Assembly (NCBI GenBank): GCA_002162765.1
Contig: MAAR01000011.1
Span: 1 to 64,000 of the forward strand
DNA from: Flavobacteriales bacterium 34_180_T64
Lineage (GTDB): Bacteria > Bacteroidota > Bacteroidia > Flavobacteriales > Flavobacteriaceae
DNA: 64,000 bases
Direction: 5' to 3'
The notes under the pieces were generated by a model. It saw only the letters and a list, made by a program, of their open reading frames with translations. It did not search any database and was not told the DNA's origin. Below are positions 45,840 through 57,356 of the stretch, piece after piece (position 1 is the stretch's first letter; each line of letters opens with the position of its first letter). The position numbers and the translations under genes are program-made.

Positions 45840-48800
45840 ATGTTTATGAGCAATTTTACCCGAAGTGGTGGGCGAGCCAAAAAATGGCAGTCAACCACTA
45901 ATTTATCATGTTGCAGCATTGAACAATTAACTAAACCATTTATTAGCATGAAGGCCTTGGCCTTTATTATGCTTTTTGCGTTTAGTTCAAGTACAATGTT
46001 CGCAAGTGAGTTAATTTCTGGATGCCAGAGTGAAGCTCCGGAAGGACCAACTGCAGAAATGTATGCGCTTTCTGTTCAATGTGAAGGCCTTGTGGAAGTT
46101 GTCAAAACGACCCAAATGTTGGGAGATGACTGTGAATGGGAAGTCATTCATTCGTATCAAATTAAGTGTGATGGGCAAGATTTACCCACAGCAAAAATTC
46201 ATTTTTTAGGTGGAGATGATCAGGCACCAACACTTGTAGGTAATCTTCCTGCAGATGTTACTGATCTTAATTTATGTTTTGATTCGGTTCCAGCAGGACC
46301 ATCTGAAGCAGATATTGCAGCGCTTTATGAGGATAATTGTAGTGCAGTTTTCGTGACTAAATCAGGAACTCCTGTTGGAAATGATTGTGATTGGAGTGTA
46401 AAATACACGTACACAATTAGAGATGCATGTTTTAATTATGCACCAGAAATTGAAGTTACGATAAGTGGAGGCGACTCAGCACCACCGAAATTAGTAAAAA
46501 ATGCGGTACTTCCAATGGGAGAAGATGGATTAAACTTGTGCTTTGATAATAAAGAGCAAGGGCCTTCTGAAGCTGAAATTGCTGCTTTATTTGAAGATAA
46601 TTGCGGTAATGTTAACGTAACAAAAGAAGAAAGTTCAAAAGGAAGTGATTGTAAATGGTTAGCTATTTATACATATACAATTCAAGATGACTGTCAAAAT
46701 TTTGCAGAGCAACTAGTACTTACTTATAGTGGCGGTGATTATCAAGATCCAGAAATTTTTGGAGCTCCTGATGACTCAACTGTAAGCTGTAGAAATGAAA
46801 TTCCTAAAGCGCCTAAATTAGAAGCTGATGATAATTGTGCTACGGATTTAGAAATTATATATTCTGAAAACTTAGATAATTTAGGATTAGATTGTGAGGG
46901 TGGATTTGTAGTAAGAACTTGGACAACAACTGATGATTGTGGCGGTTCTGATACAAAAACTCAAACTATAACTGTATTACCTGCACCTCCAGCGGATTGG
47001 ATTGAAACTCCTACTAATAAGGAGATTTCATGTTCTGAAGCAAATGGATACCAGCCTGAAATACTATTTTATAGTAATGGTGTAGAAGGAGGGCTTTGTT
47101 CAATTAATGGTGAAGCTTCAGGAGTTGTAGAAGGAACATTTGATGAATGTGGTGGTAACTTGATAGTTACGTGGTCATTTGAAGATGACTGTGGAAGAGC
47201 AATTTCTCATGTTCAAGATATTGTTGTCTTACCAGCTCCAGAAGCAGAGTTTGACATTCCTCAAGGAGGAGAGTTAACCTGTGAAGAAGCAAATGTATTC
47301 CAAGCACCAAGCTTAGGATATTCAAATGGAGGAACATTCGGCTGTGAGATTTCAGGATCAGCACCAGGAGAAGCAACACCGAACTACACGTATTGTGGTG
47401 GAGAGATTGTAGTAAACTGGACTTATAAAGATGACTGTTTAAGAGATATTTTCGCATCAGTTACCTATACTGTTTTACCAGCGCCTCCAGCTGTATTTGA
47501 CGAGATAGCGAATGCTGATATCTTCTGTGAAGACTTAGCAACGTATCAGCCTGAATTCTTATCCTATTCAAATGGTGGAACTTTAGGATGTGAGATTAGT
47601 GGTTCAGTACAAGGTGTTGCAGATCCATTTGATGGTAGCTGTGGACAATTTGAAGTAAACTTTGAGTTTACTGACCTTTGTGGTCGTATTATTACTGCTA
47701 AACACACAATTACTGTAATAGATGAGACTGCTCCTGAATTAGTAGGAGTAATTCCAGCAGGAATATCCAACATGAATTTATGTTATGACCAACGTCCTGA
47801 TGAAAATTCTCATCCGTTCTTAGCAGATTCTTATATCGCTGGGTTATATGAAGATAACTGTGGTAACGTTAATGTTACCCATACAGTTGTTGAATTAGGT
47901 GATGATTGTAACTGGGCTATTATGTACAGATATGAAATTGAAGATGACTGTGATAATTTTGCAGATCCTGTAAAAATATTCTTTAATGGTGGAGATACGT
48001 CTGCACCTGTATTAACAGGAGATTTACCAACAGGTGTTACAGATTTACAGTGCTTAAGTGAAAACCCTGGTGCGCCAGACGAAGCTGCAATTGCTGCTGC
48101 ATTTACAGACAACTGTGGAAATATAAATGTAACGCCATTAGATCCAGTAATTGCTGGTGATGACTGTGGTTGGACTGCGACTTATGAGTACATCATTGAA
48201 GATGATTGTGGTTACAAAGCTGATAACGTAATTATCGTTAATAGTGGAGCGGACACAACACCTCCAACTTTAGATAAAGACATTCCACTGGGAGAAAATA
48301 CATTAGATTTATGTATTGATTCTCCATTAGGAGAACCGTCTGAAGCTGAAATTGCAGCATTGTACATCGATAACTGTACAGATCCTCTTACTGCAGCAAA
48401 CGTTTCTAAAATTGAAAAAGTTTACGGAACAGATTGTGAATGGATTAGAGTGTTTGAATATATTGTTTCTGATAATTGTGGAAACCCTGCCGACTTGATT
48501 AAAGTTAACTATCAAGGTGGTGATGTATCTGAGCCAGTACCAACTGGTGAGTGTACTCCAGAAATTGTAGTTATTCGTACAGATGATTGGGACGTAGATT
48601 GTCCTGCTGATGCTTACATTTCTTTAAATGTTGGCGATGAAATTTCTGCAGCTGATTTAGATTGGACTGTAGGTGGAATTACTGTTGAAGCATTAGGTGG
48701 TAATTTAGCATCTTGTTTCACAGATAACTGTGCCGATGTATCTGAATTAACGTTCAGAGTAACTGGTAAAGATGGTACTCCTGGAACATGTTCAACAACA

Positions 48801-50573
48801 TTAAATATTACGTTTGATGTAGAAGATAACTGTGAGAACATCTATTCTGGATTTGTATGTACATTTGTTGTAGTAGATAATACTGCACCAGTTATAACGT
48901 GTCCAGAAGGAGTAGACTTTGGTCTTGTTGAAGAAGCACCAACGGATTGTGCAACTAAAGCAAATTATACGGATAACTGTCAAGCTGATGGTGAAACTGA
49001 AGACTATACCGATAGTGACATTAGTTTTGCTTTCCAGGCTGGTACTGATGACGTAGCTGGATTTGTAGGTGATTTTGCTTCAGGAAACTGGGCTTTAGAT
49101 ACTGCAAGTGGTGCAGGAAGCATCAATATAGCTGCGGGTCAAATGACTATAGTTGGAAGTAGTACAAATCCTGGAGATGTTGTACTTGCTACAGCAACTT
49201 GTCCTACAAGCGGTGAGTACAGTTTTGACTGGGCTTATAGCGCAACGGATATTCCTGGTTTTGATGCTGGATTCTACGTGAATGGTGCTTTGGCATTTAT
49301 ACTTAGTAGTACTTCAGGAGAATCTGGATCAGTAACTGTTAATTGTTTAGCAGGTGATGTTATAGGATTTGGAGTTTCGACAAGTGATGCTATCCCTGGA
49401 CCTGGTCAATTAGATATTACTAACTTCTTAGTTGGTGGTTCACCAGATACTAATGTTTTCACATTCACGCGTACATTTACGGCTAACGATGGTTGTGATA
49501 ACACTGCAACATGTGATGTTGTCTATACTTGGGCAGAAGCTGCTCCAACTTGTGATAATGGTCAAGTCATTGCTTGTGGTGATACTGTAAGTGGTGATAC
49601 ATCGGATGCTGGTGCAGAAGATGTTGTTGGTCCAAACGGTGGTATCGGAAACTGGTATACATATATAGGTACAGGAGAGTATGTAGTTACTTTCAGTACT
49701 TGTGACAATACGTTCTATGATTCTCGTATCGATGTATATACAGGTGTTTGTGATGACCCTCAATTTGTAGCGGGTAATGATGATTCTTGTGGATTACAAT
49801 CTGAAGTAGGATTCTTAGCAGAAGATGGTGTTGAATACCACATCTTTGTGAGAGGTTTCTTAGATGATACAGGTTCATATGAACTTAATGTAATATGTGA
49901 AGAGTTACCAACATGTGATTACCCAGTTTTAGTTTGTGATGATGTTGCAACTGGTAATACATCAGACGGAGGCCCAGAAGATGTTGCAGATATCAATGGA
50001 TATGTAGGTAACTGGTATAATTATATTGGAACAGGTGATAGTGTAGTTGCTTTTAGTACATGTAACAATGCTGATTACGATACTAATATTCAAGTATATA
50101 CTGATTGTGGTACAATAGGTGTTGCAGGTAACGATGATGCATTTGGATGTGGTTTAACATCTGAAGTTGGATTCTTTGCCGAAGACGGAGTCGAGTATAA
50201 TATCTTTGTAAGAGGATGGAATGGCGATACAGGAAGTTATGGATTAACTGTAATCTGTGATACTCAAGTAGGAGAGCCAAGAGTTGCACAAACTCAAGAC
50301 GACGTGATAATCGACTTTATAGCGTATCCAGTACCATTTAACAATGAAGTTAATATTGCGTACACATTTGAATTTAATACGAATGTAACTATCGAGTTGT
50401 TTGATACTAAAGGTTTATTAATCTTAAGTCAAACTAACAAGAATTACGTTAATGGTTCTAAAGACAAAACAACATTTGATTTGTCTAGAACTTCAAACCA
50501 AATGTTCTATGTGAAGTTAACAACGAGTCAAGGTACGGTTACCAAGAAGATTGTTTCTTCTGGTGGTAGATAA
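45840..50573 (+). CDS. Large modular cell-surface protein with HYR-like repeats and T9SS sorting domain
   Basis: This 1,577-residue exported protein has a hydrophobic signal core at residues 39-55 (LAFIMLFAFSSSTMFA). The 36-residue lead before MKAL may be real or the start may be at 45948. Repeats of about 85-95 residues with aspartate-rich and paired-cysteine phrases (SEADIAALYEDNC, DDCxNFA, GGDxxPP) fill about 70-920. They resemble the four-cysteine HYR modules of the giant gene at the left edge but are more diverged. A beta-sandwich lies near 1070-1200. Two ~120-residue pre-peptidase-like domains follow (1236-1355 and 1358-1475; motif GNWYTYIGTGEYVVTFSTC). The C-terminal ~80 residues are a type A sorting domain (YPVPFNNEVNI, ending TKKIVSSGGR). 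The role is probably adhesive. An ammonia-lyase gene lies upstream and a strong terminator downstream. Confidence 0.88.
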   Translation: MFMSNFTRSGGRAKKWQSTTNLSCCSIEQLTKPFISMKALAFIMLFAFSSSTMFASELISGCQSEAPEGPTAEMYALSVQCEGLVEVVKTTQMLGDDCEWEVIHSYQIKCDGQDLPTAKIHFLGGDDQAPTLVGNLPADVTDLNLCFDSVPAGPSEADIAALYEDNCSAVFVTKSGTPVGNDCDWSVKYTYTIRDACFNYAPEIEVTISGGDSAPPKLVKNAVLPMGEDGLNLCFDNKEQGPSEAEIAALFEDNCGNVNVTKEESSKGSDCKWLAIYTYTIQDDCQNFAEQLVLTYSGGDYQDPEIFGAPDDSTVSCRNEIPKAPKLEADDNCATDLEIIYSENLDNLGLDCEGGFVVRTWTTTDDCGGSDTKTQTITVLPAPPADWIETPTNKEISCSEANGYQPEILFYSNGVEGGLCSINGEASGVVEGTFDECGGNLIVTWSFEDDCGRAISHVQDIVVLPAPEAEFDIPQGGELTCEEANVFQAPSLGYSNGGTFGCEISGSAPGEATPNYTYCGGEIVVNWTYKDDCLRDIFASVTYTVLPAPPAVFDEIANADIFCEDLATYQPEFLSYSNGGTLGCEISGSVQGVADPFDGSCGQFEVNFEFTDLCGRIITAKHTITVIDETAPELVGVIPAGISNMNLCYDQRPDENSHPFLADSYIAGLYEDNCGNVNVTHTVVELGDDCNWAIMYRYEIEDDCDNFADPVKIFFNGGDTSAPVLTGDLPTGVTDLQCLSENPGAPDEAAIAAAFTDNCGNINVTPLDPVIAGDDCGWTATYEYIIEDDCGYKADNVIIVNSGADTTPPTLDKDIPLGENTLDLCIDSPLGEPSEAEIAALYIDNCTDPLTAANVSKIEKVYGTDCEWIRVFEYIVSDNCGNPADLIKVNYQGGDVSEPVPTGECTPEIVVIRTDDWDVDCPADAYISLNVGDEISAADLDWTVGGITVEALGGNLASCFTDNCADVSELTFRVTGKDGTPGTCSTTLNITFDVEDNCENIYSGFVCTFVVVDNTAPVITCPEGVDFGLVEEAPTDCATKANYTDNCQADGETEDYTDSDISFAFQAGTDDVAGFVGDFASGNWALDTASGAGSINIAAGQMTIVGSSTNPGDVVLATATCPTSGEYSFDWAYSATDIPGFDAGFYVNGALAFILSSTSGESGSVTVNCLAGDVIGFGVSTSDAIPGPGQLDITNFLVGGSPDTNVFTFTRTFTANDGCDNTATCDVVYTWAEAAPTCDNGQVIACGDTVSGDTSDAGAEDVVGPNGGIGNWYTYIGTGEYVVTFSTCDNTFYDSRIDVYTGVCDDPQFVAGNDDSCGLQSEVGFLAEDGVEYHIFVRGFLDDTGSYELNVICEELPTCDYPVLVCDDVATGNTSDGGPEDVADINGYVGNWYNYIGTGDSVVAFSTCNNADYDTNIQVYTDCGTIGVAGNDDAFGCGLTSEVGFFAEDGVEYNIFVRGWNGDTGSYGLTVICDTQVGEPRVAQTQDDVIIDFIAYPVPFNNEVNIAYTFEFNTNVTIELFDTKGLLILSQTNKNYVNGSKDKTTFDLSRTSNQMFYVKLTTSQGTVTKKIVSSGGR

Positions 50574-50607
50574 CAGAGACGTTAATTAGGGAAACCTAAA
50601 TGTGAAT

Positions 50608-50643
50608 ACAAAAGGCAGCTATTTTATAGCTGCCTTTTTTTTA
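50608..50643 (+). terminator. Strong Rho-independent terminator after the surface-protein gene
   Basis: A 13-bp perfect stem, AAAAGGCAGCTAT (50610-50622) and ATAGCTGCCTTTT (50626-50638), with a 3-base loop is followed by a T-run. Confidence 0.9.
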
Positions 50644-50683
50644 TGCCTTATTAATAACCGTAAATACGAAGGAAGAACCCAAC

Positions 50684-51461
50684 CGTCATTACTAAGAAGA
50701 AACTTAATCGTCATTACGAGGAAAGTATGACAGAAGTAATCTCATCAAAAGAAACTATACAACAAACAGATTGCTTCGCTACACTCGTAATGACGAATCT
50801 TAACGTAGCTATGAAAAGGAGCCAAAACATCCTTACTAAGAAGCAACCCAACCGTCATTACGAAGGAGGTACGACTGAAGTAATCTCATCAAAATAGAAT
50901 TCACAACAATCAGATTGCTTCGCTATGCTCGCAATGACGAATCTTATTGTCATTACTAAGAAGAAACCAAACGTCATTACGAAGAAGGCACGACCGAAGT
51001 AATCTCATTAATAGAATTCACAACAATCAGATTGCTTCACTACGCTCGCAATGACGTACCTTACCGTCATTACGAAAGAGGCACGATTGAAGTAATCTCA
51101 TCAAATGAAACTATACAAGAAACAGATTACTTCGCTACGCTCGCAATGACGCATCTAATGGTTATTACAAGAAAGGAGCCTAGCCGTCATTACGAGGAAA
51201 GTATGACCGAAGTAATCTCACAATAAGAAACTAAACAAGAAACAGATTGCTTCGCTGCACTCGCAATGACGTACCTTACCGTCATTACGAAAGAAGCACG
51301 ATTGAAGTAATCTCATCAAATGAATCTTCACAACAATCAGATTGCTTCACTACACTCGCAATGACGCATCTAACGGTCATTACGAGGAAAGCATGACTGA
51401 AGTAATCTCATCAAAAGAAACTTCACAACAAACAGATTGCTTCGCTACGCTCGCAATGACG
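50684..51461. repeat. Array of seven ~87-bp palindromic REP-like elements
   Basis: Full copies lie at 50709-50795, 50853-50939, 50972-51056, 51065-51151, 51185-51271, 51280-51366 and 51375-51461, all in the same direction. Each begins CGTCATTACGA and ends CGCAATGACG (or a close variant). The inner arms GAAGTAATCTC and AGATTGCTTCG are complementary, so one unit folds into a long imperfect hairpin. Partial left ends (GTCATTACTAAGAAG) occur at 50685 and 50949 with weaker ones near 50831 and 51161. Units are joined by short spacers of 8-57 bp. Elements of this type are scattered in many Bacteroidota genomes; an array of seven is denser than a single insertion. Confidence 0.85.
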
Positions 51462-51498
51462 AATCTTGACGTTCTTAAAAAGTAAAAAATGAAAACCT

Positions 51499-51876
51499 TT
51501 ATTTAAACGCGATATTTAAAATCGATTTCGCCCAAGAAACAGCATCTTCTAATGTGCTGAAAATCTCAAAAGGTTTGCTTAAAAATAGCTTCTCAATTTC
51601 AGCATTGCTTTTGGCTTTGTAGTCATCTGAAACCACGGCGAATCCAGCTAGGTTTTCAATCTTAGAAGTTTCGAAATAAATTGCAGGATCTACAGAATAA
51701 GAATGTATTCGATGTGTGATATAAACAAACTTCTTGTTCTTAAAATAAGTGTCCACTATATTAATTAAAACTTGATTATGAGCCGGCGTAATAGTAACCC
51801 CTTCATTTATGATGACTACTACATAGTAATCGTAAATGTGCATCTCGCAAAAATCAAATTTTATTACATCGGTCAT
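51499..51876 (-). CDS. SpoIIAA/STAS-like protein of unknown function
   Basis: The preferred start at 51876 (MTDVIKFDFCEMHIYD) gives a 125-residue protein; an ATG at 51906 adds ten hydrophobic residues that do not form a convincing signal peptide. The alternating strands and helices (YYVVVIINEGVTITPAHNQVLINIVDTYF, then KFVYITHRIHSYSVDP) resemble the SpoIIAA-like/STAS fold. This fold is seen in a family of small flavobacterial proteins related to anti-anti-sigma factors. There is no kinase or phosphatase partner next to it. It lies at the end of the REP-like array and behind the clpC terminator. Confidence 0.6.
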   Translation of the reverse strand: MTDVIKFDFCEMHIYDYYVVVIINEGVTITPAHNQVLINIVDTYFKNKKFVYITHRIHSYSVDPAIYFETSKIENLAGFAVVSDDYKAKSNAEIEKLFLSKPFEIFSTLEDAVSWAKSILNIAFK

Positions 51877-51903
51877 ACATAAAATTACAAAAAAAAGTGC
51901 TAA

Positions 51904-51942
51904 CAAAAAAGCCTCTCTAAATTAGAGAAGCTTTTTTTTTTA
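51904..51942 (-). terminator. Terminator of clpC
   Basis: AAAAAAGC, TCTCTAA and their complements form a hairpin around 51906-51938 with long A and T runs. On the minus strand it follows the clpC stop; it could also end transcripts from the other side. Confidence 0.8.
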
Positions 51943-51955
51943 AGTATAACCAGTC

Positions 51956-54505
51956 TTAAGATTCCGCTTTCTTTTCTGGCTTTTCAATTTTTATAATTAA
52001 CTCTTTTGTTTTCGAGTCTAAATCCATGGTGATTTTATCACCTTCTTGAATTTGAGAATTGATAATCTCTTCAGCCAATGCATCTTCAACGTACTTCTGT
52101 ATCGCGCGTTTAAGAGGCCTTGCACCATATTGTCTATCAAATCCTTTTTCAGCGATGTAGGCTTTTGCTTTAGCACTTAATTTAAGAAAGTAACCTAGAT
52201 CTTTTATTCTATTTATAAGCTGCGCTAATTCGATATCAATTATTTTATTAATATGCTCCTTCTCAAGTGCATTAAAGACCATAACGTCATCAATTCTATT
52301 TAAAAACTCAGGAGCAAATGCTTTTTTAAGCGCATTTTCTATGATACTTCTTGAATTGTCATTTGCTTGTGCTTCTTTCGCAGAAGTTCCAAATCCAACA
52401 CCTTGACCGAAATCTTTCAACTTACGAGCACCAATATTAGAAGTCATAATAATAATAGTATTTCTAAAATCAATCTTTCTACCAAGACTATCAGTTAAAT
52501 ACCCATCATCTAATACTTGCAATAGCATATTGAATACATCTGGATGTGCTTTTTCAATTTCATCTAAAAGCACAACAGCATATGGTTTACGTCTTATTTT
52601 TTCAGTAAGCTGTCCACCTTCTTCATAACCAACGTATCCTGGAGGCGCACCAACTAATCTTGAAATTGCAAACTTTTCCATATACTCACTCATGTCTATT
52701 CTCACAAGTGCTTCTTCACTATCAAATAATTCACGCGCTAATACTTTAGCTAGCTGTGTTTTACCGACACCTGTTTGCCCTAAAAAGATAAATGAACCAA
52801 TTGGCTTATTTGGATCTTTAAGTCCAGCACGATTACGCTGAATGGCTTTAACGACCTTTGCAACTGCTTCATCCTGGCCTATAACTTTTCCTTTAATAAG
52901 TTCAGGAAGTTGCGCTAATTTATTACTTTCTGTTTGAGCGATTCTATTTACTGGAATACCCGTCATCATTGATACCACATCAGCTACATTATCTTCTGAA
53001 ACAACCTCTCTGTGAAGTTTAGTTTCTTCTTCCCATTTTTCTTGAGCAATTGCCAAATCTTTCTCTATGCGCTTTTCATCATCTCGTAGTTTAGCAGCTT
53101 CCTCATATTTTTGTTTTTTAACAACACTATTTTTAGTTTCTTTTACATCTTCCAGCTGTTTTTCTAACTCTAATATCTGTTTTGGAACATTAATATTAGT
53201 GATATGTACTCGTGATCCCGCTTCATCTAAAGCATCAATTGCTTTGTCTGGAAGAAAACGCTCAGTCATATATCTATTCGTTAATTTTACACAAGCTTCA
53301 ATAGCTTCATCAGTATAACTAACATTGTGATGTTCTTCATATTTAGGTTTAATATTATTTAAAATCTCAATCGTTTCTTCAACAGTGGTAGGTTCTACTA
53401 TTACCTTTTGAAAACGACGCTCTAATGCACCATCTTTTTCAATATATTGTCTGTATTCATCAAGAGTAGTAGCACCAATACATTGTATTTCGCCTCTTGC
53501 TAAAGCCGGTTTAAACATGTTCGATGCATCCAGACTACCAGTGGCTCCACCAGCACCAACAATTGTATGTATTTCATCAATGAAAAGAATAATATCATCA
53601 TTTTTTTCGAGCTCGTTCATAACGGCTTTCATACGTTCTTCAAATTGACCTCTATATTTGGTTCCAGCAACTAAACTGGCTAAATCTAGAGTAACAACAC
53701 GCTTATTGAATAAAATACGTGAAACTTTGCGTTTCACAATTCTCAGGGCTAATCCTTCAGCAATGGCCGATTTACCAACTCCAGGTTCACCAATTAATAA
53801 TGGATTATTTTTCTTTCTTCTACTCAGTATTTGTGAGACGCGTTGTATTTCTTTTTCACGCCCAACAACAGGATCTAATTTTCCTTCCTCTGCCATAACA
53901 GTAAGGTCTCTACCAAAATTATCTAGTACAGGTGTCTTAGATTTTTTAGCAGATTTAGATGTCGATTGACTAAATGGGTTGTCCTTCGCATTTTCCTCTT
54001 CATTTATATCATCTTCTGAAAAAGACTCCGCTTTAGGTGATTCTAAAAAATCATCATCATTTGTTATCATAAATTTGAATTGTTCTTTTACGTTATCATA
54101 ATCTACTTTAAGCTTATTCAATAGCTTAGTTGTGGGGTCATTCTCGTTTCTTAAAATACATAATAATAGATGCGCAGTGTTTATAGACGTACTTTGAAAC
54201 AATTTAGCTTCTAAAAAAGTAGTCTTTAATGCACGTTCTGCCTGTCTAGTTAAGTGTAGGTTCTTTTTTTCATTTGAAGTCGTAGTGATTGTTGGGTTCG
54301 CAGGACTCAATATTTCAACTTTACGTCTCAAATGATTTAAATCAATTTCTAAGGCACCAAGAATGTCTATTGCCTTTCCACTTCCATCTCGAAGCAGACC
54401 AAGCATTAGGTGCTCTGTACCTATAAAATCGTGGCCTAAACGCAGCGCTTCCTCTTTACTGTAAGCAATTACGTCTTTGACTCTTGGGGAAAAATTATCA
54501 TCCAT
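51956..54505 (-). CDS. clpC: ATP-dependent Clp protease ATP-binding subunit ClpC
   Basis: This 849-residue Clp/Hsp100 unfoldase feeds proteins to ClpP. The N-terminal domain begins [34 protein letters not shown] and has two repeats. AAA+ domain 1 has Walker [16 protein letters not shown] near 238 and [10 protein letters not shown] near 305. A middle coiled-coil domain (about 430-500, [22 protein letters not shown]) marks the ClpC type, shorter than in ClpB. AAA+ domain 2 has [15 protein letters not shown] near 576. It is cytosolic. It is divergent to gyrA with a 261-bp gap. Confidence 0.94.
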   Translation of the reverse strand: MDDNFSPRVKDVIAYSKEEALRLGHDFIGTEHLMLGLLRDGSGKAIDILGALEIDLNHLRRKVEILSPANPTITTTSNEKKNLHLTRQAERALKTTFLEAKLFQSTSINTAHLLLCILRNENDPTTKLLNKLKVDYDNVKEQFKFMITNDDDFLESPKAESFSEDDINEEENAKDNPFSQSTSKSAKKSKTPVLDNFGRDLTVMAEEGKLDPVVGREKEIQRVSQILSRRKKNNPLLIGEPGVGKSAIAEGLALRIVKRKVSRILFNKRVVTLDLASLVAGTKYRGQFEERMKAVMNELEKNDDIILFIDEIHTIVGAGGATGSLDASNMFKPALARGEIQCIGATTLDEYRQYIEKDGALERRFQKVIVEPTTVEETIEILNNIKPKYEEHHNVSYTDEAIEACVKLTNRYMTERFLPDKAIDALDEAGSRVHITNINVPKQILELEKQLEDVKETKNSVVKKQKYEEAAKLRDDEKRIEKDLAIAQEKWEEETKLHREVVSEDNVADVVSMMTGIPVNRIAQTESNKLAQLPELIKGKVIGQDEAVAKVVKAIQRNRAGLKDPNKPIGSFIFLGQTGVGKTQLAKVLARELFDSEEALVRIDMSEYMEKFAISRLVGAPPGYVGYEEGGQLTEKIRRKPYAVVLLDEIEKAHPDVFNMLLQVLDDGYLTDSLGRKIDFRNTIIIMTSNIGARKLKDFGQGVGFGTSAKEAQANDNSRSIIENALKKAFAPEFLNRIDDVMVFNALEKEHINKIIDIELAQLINRIKDLGYFLKLSAKAKAYIAEKGFDRQYGARPLKRAIQKYVEDALAEEIINSQIQEGDKITMDLDSKTKELIIKIEKPEKKAES

Positions 54506-54766
54506 AGTAAATTCCTTTCTGCATTAAAAATAATAAAAACAAGTATATAAAGGCAAAAACTATACCCAAAATGTTTTTATAAGAGCTAATAGAGTGAAAA
54601 ATATTCAAAAAATCAAAACATTTAACAGCAGACTTATTAACGAAAAAAGACTTAAATATTGTTAATAAAAAGTCCTAAAATAGCTATTCAAAAATGGCGG
54701 TAGGACTATGAAAATAGTTATATTAGCACGATTCGAAAACCTACAAAAATCTAATTAATAATATAT

Positions 54767-57331
54767 ATGGCAGAAGGAGAGAAATTGATTCCTATTAACA
54801 TTGAAGATGAAATGAAATCGGCTTACATTGATTATTCAATGTCAGTCATTGTGTCACGTGCTTTACCAGACGTTAGAGACGGCTTAAAACCAGTGCATAG
54901 ACGTGTGTTATACGGGATGCACGAGTTGGGTATTAGAGCAAATTCGGCGCATAAAAAGTCGGCAAGAATTGTTGGAGAAGTTTTAGGGAAGTATCATCCA
55001 CATGGTGATACATCAGTTTATGACGCAATGGTGCGTATGGCTCAAGAATGGAGTTTGCGGTATATGCTTGTTGATGGCCAAGGAAACTTTGGGTCTATTG
55101 ATGGCGATAGTCCAGCCGCCATGCGTTATACTGAAGCGCGAATGCGAAAAATATCTGAAGACATGTTGGCAGATATTGATAAAGAAACTGTCGATCATAA
55201 ATTGAATTTTGATGATACACTCCAAGAGCCTACAGTACTTCCTACTAGAATCCCTGGTTTACTAGTAAATGGTGCGTCTGGTATTGCGGTTGGAATGGCA
55301 ACGAATATGCCTCCACATAACTTGAGTGAAGTTGTAGATGGAATTATTGCATACATTGCAAATAACGATATAGAAATTGACGAACTAATTACTCATGTAA
55401 AAGCACCCGATTTCCCTACTGGCGGAACTATTTATGGCTATGATGGCGTAAGAGAAGCGTTTAAGACTGGTCGTGGACGAATTGTAATTAGAGGAAAAGC
55501 AAGAATTGAAGAAGTTCAGGGCAGAGAATCTATTATTGTGACTGAAATTCCGTTTCAAATTAATAAGGCCGATATGATTAAGAAAACGGCCGATTTGGTA
55601 AATGATAAAAAAATAGATGGAATCTCTACGATAAGAGATGAATCTGATAGAAATGGTATGCGTATCGTTTATGTGCTTAAACGTGATGCCATACCAAATA
55701 TCGTTTTAAATATGCTGTATAAATATACAGCACTACAATCTTCTTTTAGTGTTAATAATATTGCTTTAGTAAAGGGGCGTCCTCAAATGTTGAATTTGAA
55801 GGATATGATTCATCATTTTGTAGAGCACAGACATGAAGTAGTTGTTCGACGTACAACGTATGAATTGCGTAAAGCTGAAGAACGTGCTCATATCTTAGAA
55901 GGATTAATTATTGCATCTGATAATATAGATGAGGTAATTGCATTAATTAGAGCCTCTTCAAATGCAGATGAAGCCAAAGCTAAATTAATTGAACGTTTTA
56001 AGCTCTCAGAAATTCAGGCGAAAGCAATCGTTGAAATGAGACTACGTCAGTTAACAGGTTTAGAACAAGATAAATTACGTTCTGAATACGACGCCTTAAT
56101 GTTAAATATAGAGGATTTAAAAGATATCTTAGACAAGAAAGATCGTCGTATGGATATCATTAAAAATGAGCTTGAAGTTGTTAAAGAGAAATATGGAGAT
56201 GAGCGTCGTTCGCAAATAGAATATGCTGGTGGTGATTTAAGTATTGAAGATATGATTCCGGATGAACAAGTTGTGATTACAATTTCTCATGCAGGATATA
56301 TTAAACGTACGTCTTTGACTGAATATAAAACACAAAATAGAGGCGGAGTTGGTCAAAAAGCATCAACAACTCGTAATGAAGATTTCTTAGAGCATCTTTT
56401 TGTCGGTACAAACCACCAATATATGTTATTCTTCACTCAGAAAGGAAAATGTTTCTGGATGCGTGTTTATGAAATCCCAGAAGGAAGTAAAACGTCTAAA
56501 GGGCGTGCTATTCAAAACCTAATAAATATTGAGCAAGATGATAAAGTTAAAGCATTTATCTGTACTCAAGATTTAAAAGATGAAGACTATATTAATAGCC
56601 ATTATGTAATTATGGCGACTAAAAAAGGTCAGGTAAAAAAGACATCTTTAGAACAATATTCACGTCCAAGAACTAATGGAATTAATGCCATTACTATTAA
56701 AGAAGATGATGAATTATTAGAAGCAAAATTAACAACTGGTGAAAGTCAGGTGATGTTAGCGCTTAAGTCAGGTAAAGCAATCCGTTTTGAAGAAGCTAAA
56801 ACGAGACCAATGGGACGTAATGCTTCAGGAGTTAGGGGAATTAGATTAGCGAGTGAAACAGATGAAGTTATTGGTATGATTGCTATTGAAAACTCTCAAG
56901 AAGAATCTGTTTTAGTTGTATCTGAAAAAGGATTCGGGAAACGAAGTTATATTGATGATCCAGAAGATGGTGAAGCAGTATACAGAATTACCAATCGTGG
57001 AGGAAAAGGAGTTAAAACCATATCAATTACGGATAAAACGGGTCATTTAGTTGCTATTAAATCTGTAACTGATGAAGACGACTTAATGATAATCAATAAA
57101 TCTGGTATTGCAATTCGAATGGCAGTTAATGATTTAAGAGTCATGGGAAGAGCTACTCAAGGTGTTAAATTGATAAATTTAAAGGGCAATGATTCGATTG
57201 CAGCAGTTGCAAAAGTCATGAAAGAAGATGAGATAGAGGACATTGAAACTGAAGATCAAGTTATTGATACGCCTGATAATGTAGAAGATGGCACAACTCT
57301 TGATAATTCACAAGAAGAAGACAAAGATTAA
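54767..57331 (+). CDS. gyrA: DNA gyrase subunit A
   Basis: This 854-residue subunit of DNA gyrase breaks and rejoins DNA. The catalytic tyrosine is Tyr121 (MRYTEARM). The quinolone-determining region reads [13 protein letters not shown] with Thr82, where E. coli has Ser83, and the acidic residue four positions on is conserved. The C-terminal beta-pinwheel repeats are complete ([18 protein letters not shown], the GyrA box with KGRAIQNL nearby, [16 protein letters not shown]). The acidic C-terminal tail ends in EDKD. The TPR gene starts 25 bp downstream. Confidence 0.96.
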   Translation: MAEGEKLIPINIEDEMKSAYIDYSMSVIVSRALPDVRDGLKPVHRRVLYGMHELGIRANSAHKKSARIVGEVLGKYHPHGDTSVYDAMVRMAQEWSLRYMLVDGQGNFGSIDGDSPAAMRYTEARMRKISEDMLADIDKETVDHKLNFDDTLQEPTVLPTRIPGLLVNGASGIAVGMATNMPPHNLSEVVDGIIAYIANNDIEIDELITHVKAPDFPTGGTIYGYDGVREAFKTGRGRIVIRGKARIEEVQGRESIIVTEIPFQINKADMIKKTADLVNDKKIDGISTIRDESDRNGMRIVYVLKRDAIPNIVLNMLYKYTALQSSFSVNNIALVKGRPQMLNLKDMIHHFVEHRHEVVVRRTTYELRKAEERAHILEGLIIASDNIDEVIALIRASSNADEAKAKLIERFKLSEIQAKAIVEMRLRQLTGLEQDKLRSEYDALMLNIEDLKDILDKKDRRMDIIKNELEVVKEKYGDERRSQIEYAGGDLSIEDMIPDEQVVITISHAGYIKRTSLTEYKTQNRGGVGQKASTTRNEDFLEHLFVGTNHQYMLFFTQKGKCFWMRVYEIPEGSKTSKGRAIQNLINIEQDDKVKAFICTQDLKDEDYINSHYVIMATKKGQVKKTSLEQYSRPRTNGINAITIKEDDELLEAKLTTGESQVMLALKSGKAIRFEEAKTRPMGRNASGVRGIRLASETDEVIGMIAIENSQEESVLVVSEKGFGKRSYIDDPEDGEAVYRITNRGGKGVKTISITDKTGHLVAIKSVTDEDDLMIINKSGIAIRMAVNDLRVMGRATQGVKLINLKGNDSIAAVAKVMKEDEIEDIETEDQVIDTPDNVEDGTTLDNSQEEDKD

Positions 57332-57356
57332 CACTATATACTAAACATTAACTAAA

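Noticed and set aside
47167..49878. Minus-strand frames of 60-107 codons inside the 1,577-residue gene
   Set aside because: They are antisense shadows of a long gene with a signal peptide and sorting domain and have no homology-like features.
51032..51226. 64-codon plus-strand frame (MLHYARNDVPYRHYERG)
   Set aside because: It lies inside the REP-like array and simply translates the repeats; no start or codon signal supports it.
50684..51461. CRISPR array
   Set aside because: The ~87-bp units are palindromic, the spacers are short and of unequal size (8-57 bp), and no cas genes are present.
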